A stretch of 31,283 bases of DNA, taken from NCBI GenBank assembly GCA_002440845.1, contig DJVL01000034.1, positions 1 to 31,283 on the forward strand, in the 5' to 3' direction. A program made the position numbers and the translations under genes. This document shows positions 1-7,510 of this stretch, in pieces; within the stretch, counting starts at the first letter, position 1; each line of letters begins with the position of its first letter. The notes below the pieces were generated by a model. It was not told the origin of the DNA. It worked only from the letters and a program-made list of their open reading frames with translations, and searched no databases. This DNA comes from Patescibacteria group bacterium UBA6257. GTDB taxonomy: Bacteria; Patescibacteriota; Minisyncoccia; UBA6257.

Positions 1-809
1 TCTTTTAAATAAACTCCATTTTTTGTTAAAGGAAGGGTGGTGGAGGAAACAAAATAAATTTTCCCTTTAGGTTTTAAAGATAAGAAAAACTTTGTCCATT
101 GATTCTGGTAATTAAGAACCAAATAATCAGAAGCGTCCTGATTTTTAAATATATTTGATTTTATTTGCGCGTATTTCTCCATCGTGCCATAGCGATTCAA
201 ATGGTCTATATATAAATTGGTAATAATAGCTATTTTAGGTTTAGCATTATTAAGCAACTCTAACTGCAAAGAAGATAATTCTAAAACAACCGGGTTTTCT
301 GGTTTTAAGCTATCAAGAAAGGAAAGAACTGGGTTTTCTGGCGTATTACCTCCTAAAAATGCCTGATATTTCTGGTTTAAGAGTTGGCTCAACCAGCTGG
401 CAACAGTAGTTTTTCCTCTGGTGCCGGTAACCGCAATTATTGGCGAATTGGCAAATTTAAAAAATAAACTTAAATCGTTTTCAATTAGCTTTTTTCCCTT
501 TTTGGCGATTTTTAAAAAATGGTTTTTATGAACAATCACGCCCGGGTTAGCAATAATTATGTCATTTTCTTTAAAATCTTTTTCGCGATGCCTGCCCAAA
601 ACTAATTTTATTTTTGCAAGATAAGGTTTTAATTTTAAAAGAGAGCTCTGCAGATCTTTCCTCTTTTTTAAATCGGTAATTGTCAATTTGGCGCCGTGTT
701 TTACCAACCAGCGGCTGGTAGCTACGCCTCCGCCTAAAATCCCCAGCCCCATTAATAGAACCTTTTTATTTTTTATAAAAACTTCCGGGTTATTTTCTTT
801 TTTAGCCAT
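1..809 (-). CDS. murD: UDP-N-acetylmuramoylalanine--D-glutamate ligase, N-terminal part (runs off window)
   Basis: MurD adds D-glutamate to UDP-MurNAc-L-Ala in the cytoplasm, the second amino-acid step of peptidoglycan precursor synthesis. I translated the minus strand from the ATG at 809 and read about 269 codons without a stop to the window edge. Residues 21-28 form the glycine-rich N-terminal Rossmann turn (GLGILGGG). Residues 127-135 (VTGTRGKTT) are the Mur ligase P-loop, with R where many members have N. A GGN turn follows near 153 and ELSSLQLE matches the MurD ELSSFQLE signature. AAAGGT lies about 10 bases before the ATG as a ribosome binding site. The C-terminal domain is outside the window. 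The PEGA-domain gene lies upstream on the same strand and ftsW is divergent beyond it, a cell-wall context. Family assignment is secure; the missing end cannot be judged. Confidence 0.95.
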   Translation of the reverse strand, partial: MAKKENNPEVFIKNKKVLLMGLGILGGGVATSRWLVKHGAKLTITDLKKRKDLQSSLLKLKPYLAKIKLVLGRHREKDFKENDIIIANPGVIVHKNHFLKIAKKGKKLIENDLSLFFKFANSPIIAVTGTRGKTTVASWLSQLLNQKYQAFLGGNTPENPVLSFLDSLKPENPVVLELSSLQLELLNNAKPKIAIITNLYIDHLNRYGTMEKYAQIKSNIFKNQDASDYLVLNYQNQWTKFFLSLKPKGKIYFVSSTTLPLTKNGVYLK

Positions 810-901
810 TAATTTTAATTACCTTTAGTCTTTAATTTTCCTTAATTTATTTAAGAACAAACCCTCTCTTTTTTCTTCTTCCTCTCATTTTATAAACAAC
901 T

Positions 902-2230
902 TTACAAAGATAGCTTTATTATTCCGTCATCAGAAAGATAAAAAATATAATTAACCGAAGAGTCGTAGAAAAAATCATTATTCTTAACTCCCTTGGCAAT
1001 AAAAAAACTTTTTCTACTTGCAAAATCGTAAGCGTAAAGAGAGTCCTGCTGAAGAAAAATCATATGATTATTATCCAAAAACCAACAAGGAGAATTCTCA
1101 AAATCTAACTTTTCTGAAATTTTTATTTTTTCTTTCAGGCCAAAAACCTCTACAAAACCTTTGCCGGCCAGTAAAATCTTTTCTTCATCAAAGGAAAAAC
1201 TTCCATCCTCAATGCCTTCTGCTATTAACACCGGCAAATCCTCCCTTTTCTCAAAATTAAGATAATAAGCTTTCCCGGTTGAATCAATAACTATGAAATT
1301 CTTTGATTTTTCGCCTTTAATAATTTTTATTTTGCTAAGATCCTGAGGGTTAAAACTGAACAAGGAATTTTCTATTGTTCTTTTTCCCGCCAAAGAAATT
1401 TGACTAAAAACGCCACTCTCTTCTATAAAATAAATATTATTTCCACTATTGACAAAAAGGGAACTTTTTCCCTGATACAATCTTTCAATCTCATCGTTTA
1501 AAAAATCAAAAAGATAAATAGCGTCTTCCGTTCTAATAATAATTTTATCGCTTTCTTCATTTTGGCTCGGAAATTCTGCCTGAAGAATGTTTAATGATGT
1601 CTGTTTTTCTTTAAACTCGGACTGGCTTAAAACTTTTTTAAAATCATTGGTTAAAGAGATAGGGGAGGAAATTAAACTTTTCGGAATAAAAATAATTTGC
1701 CAATTATTTTTTCCAAAATTAACCAAGGCTTTTTTATAAGAAAAATCGGGGGGCGATTCCGGTAAGGATTTATTTTTAAAAAAATCTTTTTCTTCCTGTT
1801 TTGAGTTTCTGTCAAAAACGCTCCAACTGCCGGAATTATTGATATAAATTAAACGATTGCCGGAAGAAATTAGAAAAAAACGATTTATTTCCTTATCTCC
1901 AATCAAAACTTCGCTTTTGACTTTTTTGGGCAAAAGATAGACCTGATCCAAATCCAAGGTTTTGCCCGCTTCAATATTTATTTCTTTTTCCAAAGAACAA
2001 TAATCAGTCAAAGAAAAAGTGGCAAGATAATGACCCGGTTTCAATCCAATCTTAAAATAACCAAAATCATTGTAATAAGATTTTCCATTTATTTCTAAAA
2101 CCGTTTCCGGTGGGTAAACTTTCGCCTTTAAAACGCCTCTATTTCGGGATTCTTTTAATAAAGAAAACCCAAAAAACCCGCCTAAAGAAACAATTAATAT
2201 AAAAATAATAATTAAAACTTTTTTAAACAT
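902..2230 (-). CDS. Membrane-anchored PEGA-domain protein with probable beta-propeller
   Basis: 442 residues. An N-terminal hydrophobic segment (about 4-24) should anchor the protein with the rest outside the membrane. Residues about 35-103 resemble a PEGA domain: a short beta-sandwich with VYPPETVLEINGK at its start and a glycine turn GLKPGHY, as found in surface-layer-linked proteins. The rest, about 105-442, is a series of short beta-strand-like repeats with aromatic and aspartate turns (YLFDFLNDEIERLYQG, YYLNFEKRED, YAYDFASRKS), suggesting a TolB/WD-like propeller. No catalytic motif is visible. AAGGAT precedes the ATG. It shares strand with murD 92 bases downstream and is divergent from ftsW, so a cell-envelope role is plausible but inferred. 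The PEGA call is fairly good; the propeller is a guess from pattern. Confidence 0.85.
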   Translation of the reverse strand: MFKKVLIIIFILIVSLGGFFGFSLLKESRNRGVLKAKVYPPETVLEINGKSYYNDFGYFKIGLKPGHYLATFSLTDYCSLEKEINIEAGKTLDLDQVYLLPKKVKSEVLIGDKEINRFFLISSGNRLIYINNSGSWSVFDRNSKQEEKDFFKNKSLPESPPDFSYKKALVNFGKNNWQIIFIPKSLISSPISLTNDFKKVLSQSEFKEKQTSLNILQAEFPSQNEESDKIIIRTEDAIYLFDFLNDEIERLYQGKSSLFVNSGNNIYFIEESGVFSQISLAGKRTIENSLFSFNPQDLSKIKIIKGEKSKNFIVIDSTGKAYYLNFEKREDLPVLIAEGIEDGSFSFDEEKILLAGKGFVEVFGLKEKIKISEKLDFENSPCWFLDNNHMIFLQQDSLYAYDFASRKSFFIAKGVKNNDFFYDSSVNYIFYLSDDGIIKLSL

Positions 2231-2282
2231 ATTTATCCTTACCTTTTTTGGTTATCTTAACCCTGCTTTTATTTTACCTCAT

Positions 2283-2311
2283 TTGAGCTTATAAAAAAAA
2301 TATAATAGAAT
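2283..2311 (+). promoter_or_regulatory. Probable sigma70-type promoter of ftsW
   Basis: TTGAGC at 2283-2288 and TAGAAT at 2306-2311 are separated by 17 bases. A perfect TATAAT at 2301-2306 overlaps but has only a 12-base spacer to this -35. The predicted start is about 15 bases before the ftsW ATG. Seen by eye only. Confidence 0.45.
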
Positions 2312-2332
2312 ATAGGGGTAAAAACAAACATT

Positions 2333-3427
2333 ATGTCGGAAAAACTCAATCGTTTGCTTTTGGGAATAAGCTTGGTTTTATTGCTCGCAGGCTTAATAGT
2401 TCTAATGAGCGCTTCCGCTATTATCGGCGAACAAGATTATGGCGATGTTTATTATTTTATCAAGAGACAGCTTCTTCAGGGAGTGCTGGGTGGTGTAATT
2501 TTAGTTTGGCTTGCTTCCAAAATAGATTATCATATTTGGAAAAAACTTTCTTTCTTCCTTTTAGCAATAAATATTCTTTTATTATTAATGTGTTTTTTGC
2601 CTACTTTCCATCCGCCGGGCACGCCAACCAGCAGGGGACTAAAAATTGGTCCAATTATTTTACAACCCGCGGAATTTTTAAAAATTTCTCTTATTGCTTT
2701 TATCAGTGGACTATTAAGCAACTACCCGCCGGCTAAAAGAAGAAAAATCACTTCTCGGCCCTTTATTATTTTCTTTTGCGCCATTGGTTTAGTCGGAATC
2801 ATAATTTTTAAGCAACCCGCAACCGGAACTCTGTTAGTTTTGGCAATCTCAACCTTGGCGATTTACTTTTCTGCCGGTTTAACCGCCTTGCAATTTCTAT
2901 TCATCTGTCTGAGCGGCTTAATGGCTTTAGCTTTAGTCATCATTAAATCTCCCTACCGCTACGAAAGAATAACATCTTTTCTTTCACCTCAAAAAGATCC
3001 TTTAGGAAAAGGTTACCACATAATCCAATCTTTAATAGGCATCGGTTCAGGAGGAATTTTTGGCGTTGGTTTTGGCAGGTCTGTTCAAAGATTCAATTAC
3101 CTGCCGGAAAGTCACACTGACGCCATTTTTTCCATTATCGCCGAAGAGTTTGGTTTTATCGGCTCAACAGTAGTTATTACCCTTTTTCTTATTTTTTTGG
3201 TTACCGGCTTAAAAATCGCTAAAAACGCAGAAGACAGTTTTGGCAGATTTCTTGCTATAGGCCTAACTTGTTCTATAACAACTCAGGCCTTTATCAACAT
3301 CGCCGCGATGTGTAAACTCCTGCCCATTACCGGTATACCTCTGCCTTTCTTTAGCTACGGCAGTTCTTCTTTAATAACCACTTTAATAAGCGTCGGGATT
3401 TTAAGCAGAATTGCCAAAAGAAGCTAA
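2333..3427 (+). CDS. ftsW: FtsW/RodA/SpoVE-family peptidoglycan glycosyltransferase
   Basis: 364-residue polytopic membrane protein of the SEDS family, which polymerises lipid II into glycan strands with a partner transpeptidase. Most of the length is hydrophobic, consistent with about ten membrane segments. Family signatures are clear: LQPAEFLKISLIAF after the first loop, KQPATGTLL, the GSGGIFGVGFGRSVQ segment, LPESHTDAIFSIIAEEFGFIG, and the C-terminal LPFFSYGSSSLI. The start at 2333 places a typical short cytoplasmic N-terminus before the first helix. AGGGG lies 14 bases upstream, rather far for a ribosome site. It is divergent from the PEGA-domain gene and close to murD. FtsW (division) and RodA (elongation) cannot be separated by eye; the murD neighbourhood favours FtsW. 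Confidence 0.9.
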   Translation: MSEKLNRLLLGISLVLLLAGLIVLMSASAIIGEQDYGDVYYFIKRQLLQGVLGGVILVWLASKIDYHIWKKLSFFLLAINILLLLMCFLPTFHPPGTPTSRGLKIGPIILQPAEFLKISLIAFISGLLSNYPPAKRRKITSRPFIIFFCAIGLVGIIIFKQPATGTLLVLAISTLAIYFSAGLTALQFLFICLSGLMALALVIIKSPYRYERITSFLSPQKDPLGKGYHIIQSLIGIGSGGIFGVGFGRSVQRFNYLPESHTDAIFSIIAEEFGFIGSTVVITLFLIFLVTGLKIAKNAEDSFGRFLAIGLTCSITTQAFINIAAMCKLLPITGIPLPFFSYGSSSLITTLISVGILSRIAKRS

Positions 3428-3454
3428 ATTTAAAGATTAATCCATGGGTTTTTA

Positions 3455-3483
3455 TTGACCAAATAAGATTTTTTTGATAAACT
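3455..3483 (+). promoter_or_regulatory. Probable promoter of the L28/ferredoxin unit
   Basis: TTGACC at 3455-3460 and TAAACT at 3478-3483 with a 17-base spacer. The predicted start leaves a leader of about 25 bases before the ATG at 3515. No good ribosome site follows. Confidence 0.5.
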
Positions 3484-3514
3484 AAAAAATCAAAAAAAAC
3501 TATAAAAATCTATT

Positions 3515-3709
3515 ATGACTAAAATTTGTGCTAATTGCAACAAAAAATCCCAAAGCGCTTCCCATTATAAAAAAGTTCATTCTCAATACAATCCGACAAA
3601 ATATTACCACCAAAAACCAAATCTGCAATTCATTAAAACAAAAAACGGAAAAAGAGTGTTGGTATGCTCCAAGTGCCGAAAAAAAATGTTAAAAGAAATG
3701 GCTTCTTAA
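3515..3709 (+). CDS. rpmB: 50S ribosomal protein bL28
   Basis: 64 residues, the normal size for bL28, a large-subunit protein. It starts MTKICANC, carrying the first Cys-x2-Cys pair, has the family's KPNLQ segment in the middle, then KNGKRVLVCSKCRKKML with the second Cys-x2-Cys. Together these form the zinc-ribbon version of L28. The many lysines fit rRNA binding. The stop is 5 bases before the ferredoxin ATG at 3715, so the two are probably co-transcribed from the promoter at 3455. The resemblance is in spacing and signature rather than long identity, so a small chance remains that it is another zinc-ribbon protein. Confidence 0.82.
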   Translation: MTKICANCNKKSQSASHYKKVHSQYNPTKYYHQKPNLQFIKTKNGKRVLVCSKCRKKMLKEMAS

Positions 3710-3714
3710 CTTTT

Positions 3715-3906
3715 ATGGAAATAAAAGTTGATAAAAAAAAGTGTCTTGGCTGCGGTTTATGCATTAGCTTGTGTCCGGAAGTTTTTGAGCTTCAGAATGG
3801 CAAATCTCAGATAAAGGCAAAAGTTGACTTAAAGAAAAATAAAAATTGTATAGAGGAAGCAAAGGAAAATTGTCCGGCAAAAGCAATTATTGTAAAAGAA
3901 AAGTAA
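3715..3906 (+). CDS. Small [4Fe-4S] ferredoxin, Thermotoga type
   Basis: 63 residues from the ATG at 3715. A longer reading from 3664 would overlap L28 and is less likely. The cysteines are C10-x2-C13-x2-C16-x3-C20-P, then C45 and C53-P. This matches the one-cluster ferredoxins of Thermotoga, where C10, C13, C16 and the last cysteine bind one [4Fe-4S] cluster and C20 pairs with the fifth cysteine as a disulfide. The start MEIKVDKKKCLGCGLC and the PEVFEL segment also match. It would be a cytoplasmic electron carrier. A possible client in the window is the radical-SAM enzyme Elp3, but that is only a guess. The stop codon lies inside an AT-rich terminator hairpin. Confidence 0.92.
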   Translation: MEIKVDKKKCLGCGLCISLCPEVFELQNGKSQIKAKVDLKKNKNCIEEAKENCPAKAIIVKEK

Positions 3907-3927
3907 TTTTTGTAATTACTTTTTTTA
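3901..3927 (+). terminator. AT-rich intrinsic terminator after ferredoxin
   Basis: AAGTAATT (3901-3908) and AATTACTT (3914-3921) form an 8-bp stem with a 5-base loop, running into a T tract to 3927. The stem is nearly all A-T, so termination may be inefficient and let transcription run on into tRNA-Pro. Confidence 0.5.
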
Positions 3928-3944
3928 TTATTATTCTTCTTTTT

Positions 3945-4020
3945 CGGGCCGTGGCGCAGTGGCTAGCGCGCACCCTTGGGGTGGGTGAGGCCGCGGGTTC
4001 AACTCCCGCCGGCCCGACCA
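3945..4020 (+). tRNA. tRNA-Pro (GGG anticodon)
   Basis: A 76-base cloverleaf can be drawn by hand. The acceptor stem is CGGGCCG with CGGCCCG, then discriminator A and an encoded CCA. The D stem is GCGC/GCGC. The anticodon stem is CACCC/GGGTG with loop TTGGGGT, giving anticodon GGG. The T arm is GCGGG-TTCAACT-CCCGC. A restriction-modification module begins about 150 bases downstream, consistent with a tRNA 3' end serving as an insertion point, though I found no duplicated tRNA end. Confidence 0.97.
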
Positions 4021-4138
4021 ATTTTAACATTGCGAATTTTACGGCTAACGACAAGGATCTCCCTTGATTTTCGTGGACCAAACAAATTAAATTGTGTATT
4101 ATAATGTTAGTGTTTGTTATCGGATTTTAGGATAGTCA

Positions 4139-4164
4139 TTGTATTTTAATACAAATACTATAAT
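4139..4164 (+). promoter_or_regulatory. Operator-like inverted repeat plus -10 box before the HTH controller
   Basis: TTGTATT (4139-4145) and AATACAA (4148-4154) form a perfect 7-bp inverted repeat around TT, a typical size for an Xre dimer site. TATAAT at 4159-4164 follows, only 6 bases before the ATG at 4171. The repeat covers the expected -35 zone, so bound regulator would block this promoter. The short distance implies a leaderless transcript. Autoregulation is inferred. Confidence 0.5.
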
Positions 4165-4170
4165 ACCATA

Positions 4171-4380
4171 ATGCCAAACGAAAAAACAACAATAGCGAAA
4201 AATATAAAAAAGTTGCGAAAACAACGGGGTTTGTCGCAAGACAAATTGTCCAAATTGGCTGATATTTCCCATAATACGATCATCAAAATTGAGTCGGGGG
4301 CAATTCAAAGCCCCACGATGGACACCGCCCATAAAATCGCCAAAGCCCTTGGCGTTTCGCTTGATGATTTAATAAAATGA
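4171..4380 (+). CDS. Xre-family helix-turn-helix regulator of the restriction module
   Basis: 69 residues, essentially a single HTH_3 domain: IAKNIKKLRKQRGLSQDKL, then LADISHNTIIKIESGAIQSP (recognition helix and its following turn), then IAKALGVSLDDLIK. Its size and position fit the controller (C) proteins of restriction-modification systems, which bind their own promoter and time expression of the nuclease after that of the methylase. Its stop overlaps the mod start as ATGA (4377-4380), so the two are translationally coupled. An inverted repeat and -10 box sit directly upstream. Function as a C protein is inference from context; the HTH fold is clear. Confidence 0.9.
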   Translation: MPNEKTTIAKNIKKLRKQRGLSQDKLSKLADISHNTIIKIESGAIQSPTMDTAHKIAKALGVSLDDLIK

Positions 4381-6755
4381 TCACTATGACCAAAGAACAA
4401 AAATTCTACAAAACACTACAAGATGTATTTATTGGCGCCAAGATTGAGGGTAAAGGCGGCTTTGTCAATTTGATGACAATAAAATCAAATTACTACCGCA
4501 AGATTGAGGAAATTCTAAAAAAAGACATTGAAACAGCGCTAAAAAGCTATCCGAGTTTTAGGGATGAACTTTTTGACAAACTTTATTCCTTTTTTAGCCG
4601 CTATTTTACCGAAAGCGGCTCAATTTATTTCAACTCCACGCCATTTCACAACAATATCTACGAAAAAGTTTATACAGATGAAAAGAATGTCATTCTTTTT
4701 TGGAAAACACAGATGCTTTACTATGTTAAAACTGACAGGATTTTTAAGAGCTTGGAGTTTGAGTCAGACGGATTCAAATTCTATTTTAACGCTTCAAAAA
4801 TAGAAAGCAAAAAAGCAAACGAAAAACGCTCGCTTGTTTTTGAGTTAAACAAAGTACGCGAAGATGGAACCATTGTTTTTGATGTTTCATATTCAGAAAG
4901 AGGCGCAAAAACAAAGCAAGACGAGATATTAAAAACAATAAAAAGAAAAGGCATAGCGATTACCGAAGAACAATTAGAACGGGCTTTTAGGATTTTTGAA
5001 AGACAAAGCGAGGTTGATTTCTTTATCAATAAAAACGCCAAAGCGTTTTTGCAGGAGCAATTTAAACTCTGGAGTTATCAGTATTTCTGGGAAGGTGCCA
5101 AAGAATGGGGTGCGGATAGGGTTAATCAACTGCAAATCCTCAAAAATATCACTTTCAAAATCATTGACTTCATCTCGCAGTTTGAAGATGAGCTGGTAAA
5201 AATTTGGAACAAGCCTAAGTTTGTCAAAAATTCAAACTATGTGATTACACTGGATAGAATTAAAGACAAAAAAACTGTTGAAAAGATTAAAAAGCATAAA
5301 AACTATTCCCAGCAAGTTAAAGAATGGAAAGAATTAGGAATAGATAAAAATAATCCTAAAGCACCGATTGATACAAAATATTTTAAGGATTTGGAGTTAG
5401 AGATTTTGAGTCAATTTGACGATTTAGATAAATCTTTAGACGGCTGGTTAATAAAAAGTGAAAACTATCAGGCATTAAACACAATTTTGCCGAAGTTCAA
5501 AGAACAAGTGCAGACAATTTATATTGATCCGCCGTTTAATTTGGATTCTTCGGATCAGTTTTTATACCGTACAAACTACAAAGACGCTAACTGGGCAACA
5601 TTACTTGAAAACCGTTTGAAACTTGCCAAAGATTGGTTAAATGAAAAAGGAAGCATTTTTGTTAGATGCGACTACAATGGGAATTGGATTGTAAGATGTT
5701 TGATGGATGAGATTTTTATAAATTTTAAGAATGAAATTGCAGTATCTCGCGGAACTGTCCCAAAGGGTGAAACCGGAAAAATGGAAACAGGATATGATAC
5801 CCTTTTCTTTTATTCAAAAGAAGAGGACAGTTTATTTGCTCACCCTCTTGTTAAGCGAGGGGAAATTAAATGGCAACAGCTGCATTTACCAAAAGAAAGA
5901 ACAACATATGAACTGCAGGTAAGGTATTTTAATGGAAAGCCATTACTTCCTCCTAAAGGTAGGCACTGGGCATTATCTCAGGAAAAACTTGATGAATATC
6001 TTAAGGAAGGAAGAATTAGAATTAATAAAGGAAAGGAATATATCGATTTGCAGGGGAATAAGGTAGTTGGAGTGCCAGAAATTTTACAGAGTGAATATAT
6101 AAGAGCTAATGCTAACTGGACAGATATTCCGGGCTACTCTTCAAGTTGGGATTTTCAGACTGAAAATGCCGAAATCCTCTTAAAGCGTGTTATAGAATCT
6201 ACATCTAGCGAAGGCAATTTAGTTATGGATTTTTTCCTCGGCTCTGGCACTACCACTGCAGTAGCACATAAACTTGGCAGAAAATGGATTGGAGTAGAAA
6301 TGGGCGAGCATTTTTATACTGTAGTTTTACCAAGAATGAAAAAAGTATTGGCTTATGATAAATCAGGAATTTCAAAAGAAGTTAAAGAATATCAAGGTGG
6401 CGGCTTTTTCAAATACTACGAGCTTGAGCAATACGAAGAAGCATTGGCAAATTGCAAATATGAAGATGGCGATTTGTTTAATTTCCCTTCAAAAACTCCT
6501 TATCAGGAATATGTCTTTATGAAAGATGAAAAAATGATCAAAGCGTTGGAAATTGATTATAAAAATAACAAAGTCAAAGTAGACTTGTCAAAACTTTACC
6601 AAAACATAGATATTGCCGAAACATTATCAAACCTTACCGGCAAATGGATAAAGAAAATAGAAGCAGACAAAGTATGGCTGGAAGGAATGGATGATCCGAT
6701 TAATACCAAGGATTTAGATTATAAACTCATTAAACCATTAATTTGGTGGGAATAA
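4377..6755 (+). CDS. mod: Type III restriction-modification DNA methyltransferase (Mod), long N-terminal form
   Basis: 792 residues. The enzyme should transfer methyl from SAM to adenine N6 and supply target recognition for the Mod-Res complex. The catalytic motif DPPF is at residues 384-387 and the SAM-binding FLGSGTT at 620-626. That order (catalytic first) is the beta class of type III Mod and related enzymes. The variable stretch between them is the expected target-recognition region. About 370 residues precede DPPF, far more than in compact type III Mods. This part includes FFSRYFTESGSIYF and ILFWKTQMLYYVKTDRIFKS, which I recall from a long COG2189-like subgroup. The start ATG overlaps the regulator stop; another ATG at 4386 is possible. 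The DUF3800 gene follows after 4 bases. Confidence 0.93.
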   Translation: MITMTKEQKFYKTLQDVFIGAKIEGKGGFVNLMTIKSNYYRKIEEILKKDIETALKSYPSFRDELFDKLYSFFSRYFTESGSIYFNSTPFHNNIYEKVYTDEKNVILFWKTQMLYYVKTDRIFKSLEFESDGFKFYFNASKIESKKANEKRSLVFELNKVREDGTIVFDVSYSERGAKTKQDEILKTIKRKGIAITEEQLERAFRIFERQSEVDFFINKNAKAFLQEQFKLWSYQYFWEGAKEWGADRVNQLQILKNITFKIIDFISQFEDELVKIWNKPKFVKNSNYVITLDRIKDKKTVEKIKKHKNYSQQVKEWKELGIDKNNPKAPIDTKYFKDLELEILSQFDDLDKSLDGWLIKSENYQALNTILPKFKEQVQTIYIDPPFNLDSSDQFLYRTNYKDANWATLLENRLKLAKDWLNEKGSIFVRCDYNGNWIVRCLMDEIFINFKNEIAVSRGTVPKGETGKMETGYDTLFFYSKEEDSLFAHPLVKRGEIKWQQLHLPKERTTYELQVRYFNGKPLLPPKGRHWALSQEKLDEYLKEGRIRINKGKEYIDLQGNKVVGVPEILQSEYIRANANWTDIPGYSSSWDFQTENAEILLKRVIESTSSEGNLVMDFFLGSGTTTAVAHKLGRKWIGVEMGEHFYTVVLPRMKKVLAYDKSGISKEVKEYQGGGFFKYYELEQYEEALANCKYEDGDLFNFPSKTPYQEYVFMKDEKMIKALEIDYKNNKVKVDLSKLYQNIDIAETLSNLTGKWIKKIEADKVWLEGMDDPINTKDLDYKLIKPLIWWE

Positions 6756-6759
6756 ATTT

Positions 6760-7383
6760 ATGTTAGCGTTTATTGATGAATCCGGGGATCCGGGATTAAA
6801 AATAGAAAAGGGATCCAGCCGATATTTCACTATTGCTTTGGTTGTTTTTGAAGATAAAGACGAAGCTTTAAGTTGCGATCAAAGAATACAACTTTTAAAG
6901 AAAGAAATCGGATGGAATGAAGCAAGCGAGTTTCATTTTAAAAGAAATTCAGATAAAATCCGCCGCGCTTTTTTGCAAGCTGTTTCTCCTTATAATTTCT
7001 TTTATTACGGAATAGTTATCAATAAAGATTCTCAAAAACTTTGGGGAGAAGGATTTAAAAATAAAGAGTCATTTTATAAATACGCTTGCGGATTAGTGTT
7101 TGAAAACGCTAAAGAGAAATTAAACAAGGCAATCATAGTTATAGATAAAAGTGGCAATCTTGATTTTAGACATCATCTAGCAAAATATTTGCGGAGAAAA
7201 ATCAATAGCGGAGCAATAAAGAAAGTTAAAATGCAAAGATCTGATGGAAACAACCTATTGCAATTAGCAGATTATGTGGCTGGTGTTATTAATCGTTCAA
7301 TTAAAAGTAAGCGGAAGTGGGCAGATGGGTACAGAAAAATTATTGCTCATCGAGAGATTTATGTTCAAATCTGGCCAAAATAA
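6760..7383 (+). CDS. DUF3800-domain protein inside the type III R-M operon
   Basis: 207 residues. The start MLAFIDESGDPG and the later LLQLADYVAG (166-175) are hallmark DUF3800 motifs, with an intervening AIIVIDKSGN strand at about 124-133. Acidic residues D6, D129 and D171 are arranged as in the RNase H-like fold proposed for this family, so a nuclease or nucleic-acid-processing role is plausible but unproven. It lies 4 bases after mod and before res, in the same direction, so it belongs to the module rather than being a passenger. Directly after its stop, at 7387, begins a compact three-way-junction RNA element. Structured RNAs linked to DUF3800 genes have been described from comparative genomics. 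Domain call is strong; activity is unknown. Confidence 0.9.
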   Translation: MLAFIDESGDPGLKIEKGSSRYFTIALVVFEDKDEALSCDQRIQLLKKEIGWNEASEFHFKRNSDKIRRAFLQAVSPYNFFYYGIVINKDSQKLWGEGFKNKESFYKYACGLVFENAKEKLNKAIIVIDKSGNLDFRHHLAKYLRRKINSGAIKKVKMQRSDGNNLLQLADYVAGVINRSIKSKRKWADGYRKIIAHREIYVQIWPK

Positions 7384-7386
7384 AAA

Positions 7387-7444
7387 CTTCCGAACCTATC
7401 CCTTACGGGAACGTGGCGATAAACGCCACAGTTTAGTTCGGAAG
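7387..7444 (+). ncRNA. Three-way-junction RNA element next to the DUF3800 gene
   Basis: A closing stem CTTCCGAAC (7387-7395) pairs perfectly with GTTCGGAAG (7436-7444). It encloses two hairpins: TCCC-TTAC-GGGA (7399-7410) and GTGGCG-ATAAA-CGCCAC (7413-7429). All 19 base pairs are Watson-Crick, in an otherwise AT-rich gap of 127 bases. The element begins 3 bases after the DUF3800 stop and ends 66 bases before the res start. There is no T tract, so it is not a simple terminator. I infer a DUF3800-type RNA motif, but did not match it to a particular published class. Confidence 0.65.
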
Positions 7445-7456
7445 CAATTCCATTAT

Positions 7457-7462
7457 TATAAT
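7457..7462 (+). promoter_or_regulatory. Possible -10 box for res
   Basis: A perfect TATAAT lies 48 bases before the res ATG at 7511. The only -35 candidate is a weak TTAGTT at 7433-7438, which overlaps the 3' arm of the RNA element's closing stem. If real, res could be expressed separately from mod. Confidence 0.3.
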
Positions 7463-7510
7463 ATCATTGTAAATAAATAATTGTCAAGTGTATCATATGA
7501 ATAACTTAGT

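Noticed and set aside
1018..1260. Plus-strand frame opposite the PEGA-domain gene, and the many similar frames opposite other genes
   Set aside because: Shadow frames of well-supported genes, with no motif or ribosome site.
3664..3714. Longer start for the ferredoxin at 3664
   Set aside because: It would overlap the end of L28 in another frame. The ATG at 3715 gives exactly the Thermotoga-type N-terminus with first cysteine at residue 10.
3846..4081. Open frames on both strands across the tRNA-Pro region
   Set aside because: They read straight through a perfect tRNA gene and have no family signature or ribosome site.
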